64,000 nucleotides of DNA from Nocardia acididurans. Lineage in GTDB: Bacteria; Actinomycetota; Actinomycetes; Mycobacteriales; Mycobacteriaceae. Shown piece by piece: positions 54,135 through 62,858 of the stretch. The DNA lies in contig NZ_JAERRJ010000006.1 of the NCBI RefSeq assembly GCF_016741815.1, forward strand, positions 186,001 through 250,000, read 5' to 3'. The position numbers were made by a program, and so were the translations under genes. Each line of letters begins with the position of its first letter. Position 1 is the first letter of the stretch. The notes below the pieces were generated by a model. It was not told the DNA's origin, did no database searches, and saw only the letters and a program-made list of their open reading frames with translations.

Positions 54135-54225
54135 ACCGGTCACCGCAACTCCGTAGTTATCGGAGGGGTCCGGTTCCGGTCGCCTGCCCAGCATCGGCGG
54201 CACAGCGGTCGGTACATTGGAACGC

Positions 54226-55098
54226 ATGTGTGCGCCGTTGCCGACATTGTGCGGGAAGCCGGTGGCGACGGATCGGGCGCTGGTGATGGCGATCGTGAAC
54301 CGGACGCCGGATTCCTTCTACGACCGCGGCGCGACCTTCACCGACGAGGCCGCCATGGCCGCGGTCGACCGGGCGGTTGCCGAGGGCGCGGACCTGGTCG
54401 ACATCGGCGGCGTGAAGGCCGGGCCGGGCGACGAGGTGGACGCCGCCGAGGAGGCGCGGCGGGTGGTGCCGTTCGTGGCGGCCATTCGTGAGGCGTACCC
54501 GGAGCTCCTGATCAGCATCGACACCTGGCGGGCCGAGGTGGCGCGCGCGGCCGTGGCCGCGGGCGCGGATCTGATCAACGACACCTGGGCCGGGGCCGAC
54601 CCGGATCTGGTCGCGGTCGCCGCCGAACTGGGCGTCGGCATCGTGTGCAGTCACACCGGGGGAGCCGTGCCGCGCACCCGGCCGCACCGGGTGCGGTACA
54701 CCGATGTGGTGGCCAAGGTGACCGATACCGTGGTCGCCGCCGCGGAGAACGCGATCATGGCCGGGGTGGCAAAAGATTCGATCCTGATCGATCCCACGCA
54801 CGATTTTGGCAAGAACACCTACCACGGGCTCGAATTGTTGCGGGCAATAGACGTTCTTGTGAAAAGCGGCTTCCCGGTCTTGATGGCGCTGAGCAATAAG
54901 GATTTCATCGGAGAGACCCTTGGAGTCGGTCTGTCCGAGCGATTGGAGGGGACCCTGGCAGCGACCGCTTGGTCGGCTGCCGCGGGCGCCCGCGTTTTCC
55001 GAGTGCACGAAGTCGCCCAGACACGCCGGGTGGTGGACATGATCGCCGCCATCCAGGGTCTGCGCCCGCCCGCCCGCACACTGCGAGGTCTCGTATGA
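54226..55098 (+). CDS. folP2: Dihydropteroate synthase homologue FolP2
   Basis: A 290-residue TIM barrel of the DHPS family. MAIVNRTPDSFYDRGATF replaces the canonical NVTPDSFSDGG; ADLVDIGGVKAGPG, SIDTWRAEVA, LINDTWAG and TRRVVDMI follow. The changed substrate loops match the FolP2 type, which in mycobacteria lacks normal DHPS activity. ATG 54226 preferred over TTG 54217. Overlaps gpgS by ATGA. Confidence 0.9.
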   Translation: MCAPLPTLCGKPVATDRALVMAIVNRTPDSFYDRGATFTDEAAMAAVDRAVAEGADLVDIGGVKAGPGDEVDAAEEARRVVPFVAAIREAYPELLISIDTWRAEVARAAVAAGADLINDTWAGADPDLVAVAAELGVGIVCSHTGGAVPRTRPHRVRYTDVVAKVTDTVVAAAENAIMAGVAKDSILIDPTHDFGKNTYHGLELLRAIDVLVKSGFPVLMALSNKDFIGETLGVGLSERLEGTLAATAWSAAAGARVFRVHEVAQTRRVVDMIAAIQGLRPPARTLRGLV

Positions 55099-56018
55099 CG
55101 CGAAATTGGGGAACCACCCACACGTGGGACCGTCCCGACTGGACGGTTGAAGAACTCGTCGCCGCCAAAGGCGACCGCACTGTCTCCGTCGTCCTGCCCG
55201 CCCTCAACGAAGAGGCGACCGTGGCCACCGTGGTGGCCAGCATCCGGCCCCTGCTCGGCACCCTGGTCGACGAACTCGTCGTCCTGGACTCCGGATCCAC
55301 CGACGCCACCGCCGAACGCGCACACGCGGCCGGAGCGCGCGTCGTGACGCGCGAACAGGCCGTGCCCGAACTCGACCCGGTCCCCGGCAAGGGCGAGGTG
55401 CTGTGGCGGTCCCTGGCCGTCACCACCGGCGACCTCATCGCCTTCGTGGACTCCGACCTCATCGACCCGGATCCGCTGTTCGTGCCCAAACTCCTCGGCC
55501 CGCTGCTGACCGTGGACGGCATGCACCTGGTCAAGGCCTACTACCGTCGCCCGCTGCGCCACGGCGGGAACGTCGAGGACAACGGCGGCGGCCGCGTCAC
55601 CGAACTGGTGGCGCGTCCCCTTCTCGCCGCCCTGCGTCCCGACCTTTCGAAGGTGTTGCAGCCCTTGGGCGGTGAATACGCCGGCACCCGCGAACTGCTC
55701 ACCTCGGTCCCCTTCGCCCCCGGCTACGGCGTCGAAATCGGCCTGCTCCTCGACACTTACGACCTGCTCGGCCTGTCCGCCATCGGCCAGGTCAACCTCG
55801 GTGTCCGCCAGCACCGCAACCGCCCCCTGTCCGACCTCGGCGTCATGAGCCGCCAGATCCTCGGAACGGTCCTGGGCCGCAGCGGCATCACCGACTCCGG
55901 CGCGGCGCTCACCCAATTCCCGCTAGTCGGAGGCGAATTCACCGCTCACGCCACCGAGGTGTCCTTGGCCGACAGGCCGCCCATGAACACGCTGCGCCCG
56001 GAGTGGGCAGCTGCATAA
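55095..56018 (+). CDS. gpgS: Glucosyl-3-phosphoglycerate synthase GpgS
   Basis: A 307-residue GT81 glycosyltransferase adding glucose from NDP-glucose to 3-phosphoglycerate, the first step to methylglucose lipopolysaccharide. VVLPALNEEATVATVV binds the nucleotide, FVDSDLIDPDP holds the DXD metal site, and GVRQHRNRPLSDL is the characteristic C-terminal loop. ATG 55095 overlaps the folP2 stop. Confidence 0.94.
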   Translation: MTRNWGTTHTWDRPDWTVEELVAAKGDRTVSVVLPALNEEATVATVVASIRPLLGTLVDELVVLDSGSTDATAERAHAAGARVVTREQAVPELDPVPGKGEVLWRSLAVTTGDLIAFVDSDLIDPDPLFVPKLLGPLLTVDGMHLVKAYYRRPLRHGGNVEDNGGGRVTELVARPLLAALRPDLSKVLQPLGGEYAGTRELLTSVPFAPGYGVEIGLLLDTYDLLGLSAIGQVNLGVRQHRNRPLSDLGVMSRQILGTVLGRSGITDSGAALTQFPLVGGEFTAHATEVSLADRPPMNTLRPEWAAA

Positions 56019-56019
56019 C

Positions 56020-56124
56020 AACTCTCGTAGCTCTCAGGGGCTTCGTCCCTGAAACCCCAAGGCGGAGAAGGGTTGGGGGCGTCTTCGGGTTCGGGGGCGA
56101 AGCCCCTGAGAGCCCCCGAGAGTT
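56020..56124. repeat. Long imperfect inverted repeat between convergent genes
   Basis: The arm AACTCTCG/TAGCTCTCAGGGGCTTCG (56020-56045) is almost the exact complement of 56098-56124, with one mismatch cluster, around a 52-base GC-rich loop. It lies between gpgS and the HTH protein and could act as a bidirectional terminator or a repeat element. Confidence 0.7.
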
Positions 56125-56131
56125 GGTTCTC

Positions 56132-56968
56132 TCAGCGGTCGTGCCGGTAGATCGGCGTCAGCAGGTCGGCTTCGATGGGTTCGCCCGTGGAGCGGTCGTA
56201 GCGGACGCCGACCACTGCTGAGAAGGGGTGGGTGCCCGCGCGCTCGTGGAGGGTGGCGAGGCGGGTTGCCAGGAGGCGGATCGCGCCCAGGGAGGCCGGG
56301 GGGTGCAGGCCGTCTATGACGAGGACGGTGCCCTTGCCGTCGGGGCGGGGGAGACGGGCGAGATAGGCGATGTCGTAGGGCTCGGTGCCACCGGGTCGGT
56401 AGACGCGTCTGGCGGCTCTGTCCTCGATGCCTCTGCGGACCCGCCCGGCCCTGGCCACCGTGCGGCGCAGGCGGGGGTCCGCGGCGACGAGATAGCGGAG
56501 GCTGGGCGATAATTCGGGGCCGCCGAGGACGATCAGGCCGTCGCGGTCGAGGTCCAAGGGTCTGCCCGGGAGGAAGCGCTGCACCGAGGCGCTGAAGCCC
56601 AATTCGCGTAAGAGTTCCACCAGGCGATGCGGTGCGGCGGCGTCAGGGGCCCCTACCAGGGCTAGAGCGCGGGTGGTGCTGCGCACGTCGGGGGTGACGA
56701 TGGTCAGCGGTCCGTGGCCGAAGAACAGGCCCTCGGGGACCGGCCCCTGCGTGCTCACCTGGTGGATGCGGGCGCGGGAAAGTCCCGCGGCCGCACCGAT
56801 TCTCGCGAACGTCCAGCCCTCGGCATGCAGTTCGCGGATGACAGCGCGGCGGATACGCGTCAGCTCGTTGATCTGCTGCTGCGCGGCGGCCACGCCTTCC
56901 GTGGCGGCTTTCAGGCGTTCGACCTTGTCTTCGATCGCGAATACCCGAGCCACCTCGTCGGCCGACAT
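56132..56968 (-). CDS. HTH-containing protein of unknown function
   Basis: A 278-residue protein. Residues 20-73 form a helix-turn-helix of sigma-4/Xre-like kind (LTRIRRAVIRELHAEGWTFARIGAAAGLSRARIHQ), followed by an alpha/beta domain with GLIVLGGPELSPSLRYLVAADP and TVLVIDGLHPPASLGAIRLLA, resembling a Rossmann-like sensor. No close family is recognised. ATG 56968 is the first Met. Confidence 0.65.
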   Translation of the reverse strand: MSADEVARVFAIEDKVERLKAATEGVAAAQQQINELTRIRRAVIRELHAEGWTFARIGAAAGLSRARIHQVSTQGPVPEGLFFGHGPLTIVTPDVRSTTRALALVGAPDAAAPHRLVELLRELGFSASVQRFLPGRPLDLDRDGLIVLGGPELSPSLRYLVAADPRLRRTVARAGRVRRGIEDRAARRVYRPGGTEPYDIAYLARLPRPDGKGTVLVIDGLHPPASLGAIRLLATRLATLHERAGTHPFSAVVGVRYDRSTGEPIEADLLTPIYRHDR

Positions 56969-57028
56969 GTGCGCAGTCTAGATAGCTGAACAGCTCCTGG
57001 TGTCTAGTCCGGTTGACGAAAGACCGTT

Positions 57029-57430
57029 CTAGGTAGCGTCCGGATCCAGCGGCGGACGCTCGTTGCGCTCCAGCGGTTTCGGGTCCTTCGACATGCTGAT
57101 CTGCCCGTAATTGCTGCTAGGAGAGCTGACCGGCTTGTCGAAGTTTCCGGTCAGGAACGAATCGTCGCCATCGAAAAGGTGCTTGGTCACCATCGATTTC
57201 GGATTCATACTGCGCAGTTCGTTCAACTGCTCCAGCGGCTTGCGGATCTCGTCGAACTCCGGACCCAGATCCTGCTTCAGTTGCGCGGTCGCGCCCGTGG
57301 CGTAATCGCGCACCTGCCGCAGCGTCTGCCCGGTCCACTTGATGGCACCGGGCAGACGCTCGGGACCGAGGATCACGAGGGCGGCGACGAGGAGGATCAG
57401 CATCTCGCCCCAGCTAATGCTGCTGAACAC
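57029..57430 (-). CDS. tatB: Twin-arginine translocase subunit TatB
   Basis: A 133-residue membrane protein. VFSSISWGEMLILLVAALVILGPERLPGAIKWTGQTLRQVR is the TatA/B membrane helix, hinge (GPERLP) and amphipathic helix; the acidic-tail region continues to about residue 130. With TatC it recognises twin-arginine signals. The window encodes at least two likely substrates (12750, 39432). GTG 57430 start. Downstream of htrA. Confidence 0.92.
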   Translation of the reverse strand: MFSSISWGEMLILLVAALVILGPERLPGAIKWTGQTLRQVRDYATGATAQLKQDLGPEFDEIRKPLEQLNELRSMNPKSMVTKHLFDGDDSFLTGNFDKPVSSPSSNYGQISMSKDPKPLERNERPPLDPDAT

Positions 57431-57496
57431 CAGACCAGGCTACAGGGCCTGTTTGCCTGCGCTCCGCTCCGGCCGTTCGCGGTCCCGGTGGTGGAA

Positions 57497-59077
57497 TCAG
57501 TCGGATTCCAGGGTTACCGGCACGTCCACTTCGCGGCCATCGCGGATCAACTTCACCGTCACCGTCTCGCCGATCGCGTGCGACTGCACGGCTACGGTCA
57601 GCTCCTCCGGGCTCTCCACGTTCCGGTCGCCGACCTTGATGATCACATCGCCCTCGACGATGCCCGCCTTGGCGGCCGGGCCGCCCTCGGACACATCGGC
57701 CACCTGCGCACCGCTCATGGCCTCGTTGGCGACCGCGGCGGTCTTGGCGCTCACCCCGAGCCGGGAGTGGTTCACCTTGCCGTCCCGGATCAGGCCCTGC
57801 GAGATCTGCTTGACCTTGTCGATCGGAATCGCGAAGCCCAGACCCACCGAACCGCCGCTCTCGGACTTGATGGCGGTATTGATGCCGATCAGCCGGCCCT
57901 GCATATCCACCAGCGCGCCACCGGAGTTGCCGTGGTTGATGGCCGCGTCGGTCTGCACGGCGTCCAGGGTGGCGTCGGTATCGGTGCCCTCGCCGCCCAG
58001 CTTCACCGGCCGGTTCAGCGCCGACACGATGCCCGAGGTGACCGTCTCGCGCAGGCTCAGCGGCGAACCGATGGCCAGCACCTCGTCGCCGACCTTCACA
58101 TCGGCGGAATTGCCGAGCTGGATCACCGACAGGTTCTTCACATCCACCTTGAGCACCGCCAGATCCGATTTCGGATCGCGGCCCACGATATTCGCGTTCA
58201 CGCGGGTGTCGTCGGCGAACAGCACCTGCAGCTTGGCCTTGCCGGTCTTGTCGTTGGCGGCCATGGAGATCACGTGATTGTTGGTGACGATGTACCCGGC
58301 GCCGTCGATCACCACGCCGGAGCCCGAGGCCCCGTTGTCGCCGATGGACACGTGGATGGTCACCACCGCGGGCATGACCGCGTTGACCACCTTGCCGATC
58401 TGCGTATCCGGACTCGCGTCACCGCCGACCGACTGCAACTCCACCTTGCGTGAGGTGAGCGCCGAGGTCGATTCGCCGGTGAGCCGTCCGACCAGGCCAC
58501 CGGCCAACCCGATCACCAGCGCCACCGCGCCCAGGATCGCCAGCGCCTTGGCCGACACGCGCCCGCCGAACAGCACCTCCCGGGCCGACAGCTTGTGCCC
58601 CGGGGCCAGCGGCGCCGGCTGCGGCGTGGCGATGGCGGGCGCACCCAGGCGGGCGGGCGCGTTCGGATCCCGCCACGGATCGGCCGGACCCGCGACCTTC
58701 GCCTGCTCGCCCTGCGCGTCCGGATCCCGTTGCAGCAGTTCGTCCGAACCCGCCGGGCGGCCGAACGCCTCGGCCAGCACGGCATCCGGCGGCCGGTTCA
58801 CGACCTCGGCCCCCGGCTGCGGGCTCTTGGCGAGCACCGCGCCCTCGGGCCGAGGCGAGAAGGAACCGTTCTGCCCGTTCGGGCGGCGGAAGGCGCGTGC
58901 GGTGTGGGTGTCGACATGCGGCCGATAAACCGGCCGCGGCCCCAGTACGGGAGCGTCCGACGGCCTCAGGTTCCCCCGATCGGCCGCCGAATCGGAAGTC
59001 TCCGCAGACGAACGCGGGTGATTCTCCGCGGGCCCCTCACCCGACACCGGGCCCGTGTTCTTCGATTCGGTGGTCAC
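57497..59077 (-). CDS. htrA: HtrA/DegP-like membrane serine protease with PDZ domain
   Basis: A 526-residue envelope protease. A 165-residue disordered cytoplasmic N-terminus precedes one membrane helix (ALAILGAVALVIGLAGG), then the trypsin-like domain with TNNHVIS (His), SDLAVLKVDV (Asp) and NHGNSGGAL (Ser about residue 385), and a PDZ domain from about 430 (GGPAAKAGIVEGDVIIKVGD). It corresponds to HtrA next to SigE/RseA in mycobacteria. GTG 59077 overlaps nothing; rseA is 10 bases upstream. Confidence 0.94.
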   Translation of the reverse strand: MTTESKNTGPVSGEGPAENHPRSSAETSDSAADRGNLRPSDAPVLGPRPVYRPHVDTHTARAFRRPNGQNGSFSPRPEGAVLAKSPQPGAEVVNRPPDAVLAEAFGRPAGSDELLQRDPDAQGEQAKVAGPADPWRDPNAPARLGAPAIATPQPAPLAPGHKLSAREVLFGGRVSAKALAILGAVALVIGLAGGLVGRLTGESTSALTSRKVELQSVGGDASPDTQIGKVVNAVMPAVVTIHVSIGDNGASGSGVVIDGAGYIVTNNHVISMAANDKTGKAKLQVLFADDTRVNANIVGRDPKSDLAVLKVDVKNLSVIQLGNSADVKVGDEVLAIGSPLSLRETVTSGIVSALNRPVKLGGEGTDTDATLDAVQTDAAINHGNSGGALVDMQGRLIGINTAIKSESGGSVGLGFAIPIDKVKQISQGLIRDGKVNHSRLGVSAKTAAVANEAMSGAQVADVSEGGPAAKAGIVEGDVIIKVGDRNVESPEELTVAVQSHAIGETVTVKLIRDGREVDVPVTLESD

Positions 59078-59087
59078 GCGATGAACT

Positions 59088-59588
59088 CTACTTGCGCCAC
59101 CACGAGGTCCACCGCCTGCTGTCGAACGAATCTTGGCGCAGGCCGAACGAACTCACGCCGCGCAGCAGGTCGTTCTCGCGCCGCCGATCGGCCGGATTCG
59201 GTGTCGGATCGGGCGCGTGCGGCCCCGGTTGACCGGGCGCGTGCGGCCCCGCCGGAGTGCCCGGACGCGGACCGGCCTGGTTTCCCGGGCGCGGGCCCGG
59301 CGGATTGCCCTGCGCGCCCGGCAGTTCCGACAGCGGAATCCGGCTGAGCGTGTCGTGCAGGCGCATGGGAGCGGTGATGTGCTGCGACTGGCGCAGCGCG
59401 ATGCGCGCCTGCTCCTGGGCGTGCACCTCGGCCGCGCACTCGCGGCACTGGGAAAGATGCTGGGCGGCACGCAGATACGCGTTCATCCGCAGTTCGCCGT
59501 CGACGTACGCGGCGATGGCCTCACTGGCCAGATGCTCGGTCGGGGCGAAACGAGGTGGACGACGCGGCGTTCTGTCCTCGCCACTCAT
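59088..59588 (-). CDS. rseA: Anti-sigma-E factor RseA (ZAS domain)
   Basis: A 166-residue cytoplasmic anti-sigma factor. EAIAAYVDGELRMNAYLRAAQHLSQCRECA contains the zinc anti-sigma motif HxxxCxxC (His44, Cys48, Cys51). A Pro/Gly-rich repeat tail (PGPRPGNQAGPRPG) follows and ends SRRWTSWWRK. No membrane helix. ATG 59588 preferred; GTG 59663 overlaps the sigE stop and would add 25 residues. In mycobacteria RseA holds SigE until stress-induced degradation. Confidence 0.88.
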   Translation of the reverse strand: MSGEDRTPRRPPRFAPTEHLASEAIAAYVDGELRMNAYLRAAQHLSQCRECAAEVHAQEQARIALRQSQHITAPMRLHDTLSRIPLSELPGAQGNPPGPRPGNQAGPRPGTPAGPHAPGQPGPHAPDPTPNPADRRRENDLLRGVSSFGLRQDSFDSRRWTSWWRK

Positions 59589-59659
59589 ACGGTGCACACC
59601 CTTCCGGACGACCTCGGCTGCATCGGGGATACCGCTGTGCGGGCGCACGGCCCGCACCC

Positions 59660-60340
59660 TCACCCGACCTTTTCGGTGGCGGCGAGACGCCGCTCAACAC
59701 CATTATGCTCGAGGTGCTCGCGCAGTGCCTGACGTCCTCGGTGGATGCGGCTGCGCACGGTGCCCAGCTTGACGCCCAGCGTCGCGCCGATCTCCTCGTA
59801 CGACAGACCTTCGATGTCACAGAGCACGACGGCGGCACGGAACTCCGGGGCCAGCGCGTCGAGTGCCGACTGCAGGTCGGGGTCCAGGTTGGCGTTGTGG
59901 TACGCCTGCTCGGGGCTCGGGCCGTCGGCCGGCACTCGGTCGTAGTCCTCGGGCAGCGCTTCCATCCGGATGCGGTTGCGGCGGCGCACCATGTCCAGGA
60001 ACAGGTTCGTGGTGATGCGGTGCAGCCAGCCCTCGAAGGTGCCCGGCTGGTAGTTCGACAGCGAGCGGAACACCCGGATGAAGGTTTCCTGGGTCAGATC
60101 CTCGGCGTCCTGCGGATCGCCGGTGAGACGGTAGGCCAGCCGGTACACGCGGTCGGCGTGCTCGCGGACCAGTTCGTCCCAGGACGGCATCATGGTGCGG
60201 TCACCGGTGGCGTCGAAAGCCGCGGTGCCGCTCAGGGCATCGTCGCTCGAGGCGTCGTCGGACTCGTCGGTGAGCGTGGTGTCGCTGTCCAACAGGAGCT
60301 CCGTATTCAAGGTGGCGGGTTCGCGCGCCGCGTCGACCAT
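59660..60340 (-). CDS. sigE: ECF RNA polymerase sigma factor SigE
   Basis: A 226-residue group 4 sigma factor. Region 2: DELVREHADRVYRLAYRLTGDPQDAEDLTQETFIRVF; region 4: DIEGLSYEEIGATLGVKLGTVRSRIHRGRQALR. The acidic N-terminal extension (about 50 residues) is typical of the mycobacterial SigE group. ATG 60340 follows GGAGGTAACC with a longish gap; ATG 60192 lies nearer the conserved domain and is a possible internal start. First gene of sigE-rseA-htrA-tatB. Confidence 0.93.
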   Translation of the reverse strand: MVDAAREPATLNTELLLDSDTTLTDESDDASSDDALSGTAAFDATGDRTMMPSWDELVREHADRVYRLAYRLTGDPQDAEDLTQETFIRVFRSLSNYQPGTFEGWLHRITTNLFLDMVRRRNRIRMEALPEDYDRVPADGPSPEQAYHNANLDPDLQSALDALAPEFRAAVVLCDIEGLSYEEIGATLGVKLGTVRSRIHRGRQALREHLEHNGVERRLAATEKVG

Positions 60341-60389
60341 GTGGATGGGGTTACCTCCTACTCGGGACCGTGATCCTCGATGTCGTGTA

Positions 60390-60417
60390 CAACCGACCTG
60401 GTGGGTCGTGTTGTTCC
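60390..60417 (-). promoter_or_regulatory. sigE: ECF-type promoter of sigE
   Basis: On the minus strand GGAAC (60417-60413), an 18-base spacer and GGTTG (60394-60390) match the SigH/SigE promoter form sGGAAC-N17-22-sGTTs. It lies about 50 bases before the sigE ATG. Confidence 0.6.
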
Positions 60418-60576
60418 CGATACCGGGATCGCCGGTCGCTGGCCTGGCGTAGGCATTACTCTCGTCGGTCCTGATGTGGTCGCCGTATGGGGAGGCTGAG
60501 GGACACCTGAGAAAAATCGCCACACCGGCCGGTCACCGCCGGGCCATACCGGCCCCTCGCCATTAGCCTCATAGCC

Positions 60577-61224
60577 GTGAGCCAGACTCCCGCGGCATCG
60601 AACCTGCAGCGCAACCTCGCCTACGTGGAGGAATCCGTCGCCGAGGACGAGATTCTCGTCGCCGCGCGCGAACGGGCCCTCGAACTCGGGGCCGCGCCCA
60701 TACCCCCGTCGGTGGGTGCGCTGCTCAGCATGTACGCGCAACTGCTGAGCGCGCGCGCCGTGGTCGAGGTCGGCACCGGGGCCGGCATCAGCGGGCTGTG
60801 GCTGCTCGACGGTATGCGCGAGGACGGCACGCTCACCACCATCGACTCCGAACCCGAACATCAGCGCGCGGCGCGCGAGGCGTTCCGGTCGGCGGATATC
60901 GCGCCCGCGCGCACCCGGCTCATCAACGGGCGTGCCCTGGATGTGCTGCCGCGGCTCGCGGACGGGGCCTACGACCTCGTGTTCATCGACGCCGCGCCGC
61001 TGGAGCATCCGCAGTACGTGGCGCAGGCCGTGCGACTGCTGCGCGAGGGCGGGGCGATTCTGCTGCACAACGCGCTGCTGGGCGGGCGGGTGCCGGATCC
61101 GGCGCAGCGTGATCCGCAGACCCAGGCGGTGCGGGCGGCCACCCGCGCCATCGCCGAGGATCCGGACCTCACCAGCGTCCTGATCCCGGTGGGTGACGGA
61201 CTGCTCTGCGCGTCGCGGGGATAG
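60577..61224 (+). CDS. Class I SAM-dependent O-methyltransferase (Rv1220c-like)
   Basis: A 215-residue O-methyltransferase of the caffeoyl-CoA/catechol type. VVEVGTGAGISGLWLLDGM binds SAM, LTTIDSEPEHQRAAREAF and DLVFIDAAPLEHPQYV carry the acidic and metal-binding residues, and LLHNALLGGRV is the usual following strand. It is divergent from sigE as in mycobacteria. GTG 60577 start. Acceptor unknown. Confidence 0.9.
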   Translation: MSQTPAASNLQRNLAYVEESVAEDEILVAARERALELGAAPIPPSVGALLSMYAQLLSARAVVEVGTGAGISGLWLLDGMREDGTLTTIDSEPEHQRAAREAFRSADIAPARTRLINGRALDVLPRLADGAYDLVFIDAAPLEHPQYVAQAVRLLREGGAILLHNALLGGRVPDPAQRDPQTQAVRAATRAIAEDPDLTSVLIPVGDGLLCASRG

Positions 61225-61282
61225 TTCCCAGGTCCATGGGTATTGCGAGGCGAAATGCCGAGCGATTGAGAAGGACTGACCC

Positions 61283-62029
61283 ATGGGAGTCACCGACCGC
61301 ATTGTGAACGCCGCATTCGCCGCGACGGCGCGGCTGCGGCGGAACCGGGTATTCCATCCGGCCGGGCTGCCGCTGACCGGTGTGCTGCACGCCGTCGACG
61401 GCGAGTACAAACAACTGATCGGCAGCACGGATCGCCCTGTGCTGGCCCGCATTTCGAAGGGCGCGGGACTGCCCGGACCGATACCCGACGTGCTGGGGCT
61501 GGCCATCCGGGTGCTGGATCGGCACGAGCGGCCGTGGGATCTGGCGCTGGCGAGCACCGGCACCGGGCGGTGGGGCCGATTGGTGATCACGCCCGGCGGC
61601 AATTGGGCCGCCGCGCGGTACGGGAGCCTGATGCCGTATCGATTCGAGGGCGGTCCCGCGTCGTGGATCTTCGCCGAACCTCTTGCGGGACAACCGGAAT
61701 CGAACTCGCTCGCCGACCTCTCGCAGTATCTGACCGACGGACGGCTGGGCTTCGTGCTGAAGGCGGTGCCGTGGAACGGCCCCGCCCGCGTCCTCGCCGA
61801 GATGAGCGTGGCCGGACCCGAGATCGGTGAGCACGCCGCGCCCGGCTTCTTCGATCCGGTGCGCAATATGCCGCCGGAGGTGGAGATGCTGCCCAAGCCT
61901 GTTGCCGCCCTGCGGGAATGGGCATACGCGGGCAGCCGCCGCGGGCGACATGAGACGGATGCGGTGGCCACCGAGGGCGTCGCGGGCTTCCAGGGCATGG
62001 AGCAACCCCGCCACCCTGGCGACAACTGA
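61283..62029 (+). CDS. Catalase-fold-like protein of unknown function
   Basis: A 248-residue soluble protein. RISKGAGLPGPIPDVLGLAIRV closely resembles the catalase beta-barrel segment (RFSRGAGxPDPLPDVLGLA), but length is half that of a catalase and the heme-ligand Tyr motif is not evident. Related actinobacterial proteins are sometimes labelled phosphodiesterase. ATG 61283 follows GAGAAGG. Confidence 0.6.
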   Translation: MGVTDRIVNAAFAATARLRRNRVFHPAGLPLTGVLHAVDGEYKQLIGSTDRPVLARISKGAGLPGPIPDVLGLAIRVLDRHERPWDLALASTGTGRWGRLVITPGGNWAAARYGSLMPYRFEGGPASWIFAEPLAGQPESNSLADLSQYLTDGRLGFVLKAVPWNGPARVLAEMSVAGPEIGEHAAPGFFDPVRNMPPEVEMLPKPVAALREWAYAGSRRGRHETDAVATEGVAGFQGMEQPRHPGDN

Positions 62030-62176
62030 TCGACATCTGCCTCGCGGAAAACTGCGGCCGGACACAATTCCCTGCGCGGACCATCCGCGCGGGGAATTCT
62101 TTTCGACGCCTTCGCGCCGTCGCAGCGGCCTTCGCAGCTTTGCGGAACCTTCACGGCGCGGCCTCTTGCGATCACG

Positions 62177-62211
62177 TTGAACGAGCGTTTAACGTATTGA
62201 ACATGCGTTCA
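62177..62211. promoter_or_regulatory. Two TTGAAC-N4-GTT inverted repeats (autoregulatory operators)
   Basis: TTGAACGAGCGTTTAA (62177-62192) and TTGAACATGCGTTCA (62197-62211) are half-palindromes of the same type, starting 20 bases apart. The second covers the TetR start codon, so the regulator probably represses itself and the ABC exporter operon. Confidence 0.65.
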
Positions 62212-62832
62212 GCCACCGAGGATTTGACGACCCGGGCGAGGATCCGCGACGCGGCAGTGACCGTGTTCGGGGACCAAGGGTTCGGAGTGGGAGTTCGCGC
62301 CATCGCCGCCGCGGCTGGGGTATCGCCCGGGCTCGTCATCCATCATTTCGGGTCCAAGGACGGGCTGCGCGAAGCCTGCGACAACCACGTCCGGGAGGTG
62401 ATTCGGACGGCCAAGACCGAATACGTGCAGCACCCGTCACCCGGCGGCCTACTGCAGCAACTGGCCGAAATCGAGGACTTCGCACCGCACATGGCCTATC
62501 TGATGCGCAGCTTCCAGGCCGGCGGAGCGCTGACCCTCAGCTTCTACGAACACATGCTCGCCGACGTCGAGGAGTATCTGCGGCTCGGCGTCGAGGCCGG
62601 GACGCTGCGCGCGCCCCGCGATCTGAAGGCCATGGCGCGTTACGTCGCGACCACCAACGGCGGTGGCATGATGCTGTTCCTGCAGCTCTACGCGGCGCGC
62701 AATGAAGGACGCATGGATTTCCGAAAGGCCTTGCGCGAGTACGCGGATCAGATGATGGTGCCCGCGCTGGAGATCTACACCAACGGCATGCTCACCGACT
62801 CGACGGCGCTCGAGACTCTCACCCAACAGTAG
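62203..62832 (+). CDS. TetR-family regulator (Rv1219c-like)
   Basis: A 209-residue repressor. HTH region about residues 10-52 (RIRDAAVTVFGDQGFGVGVRAIAAAAGVSPGLVIHHFGSKDGLREACD); ligand domain follows. ATG 62203 sits inside its putative operator. By order (TetR, ATPase, permease next to the methyltransferase and sigE) it matches Rv1219c, repressor of the Rv1218c-Rv1217c multidrug exporter. Confidence 0.88.
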   Translation: MRSATEDLTTRARIRDAAVTVFGDQGFGVGVRAIAAAAGVSPGLVIHHFGSKDGLREACDNHVREVIRTAKTEYVQHPSPGGLLQQLAEIEDFAPHMAYLMRSFQAGGALTLSFYEHMLADVEEYLRLGVEAGTLRAPRDLKAMARYVATTNGGGMMLFLQLYAARNEGRMDFRKALREYADQMMVPALEIYTNGMLTDSTALETLTQQ

Positions 62833-62858
62833 AAATCGTTTTCCTCCAAGGAGATTCG

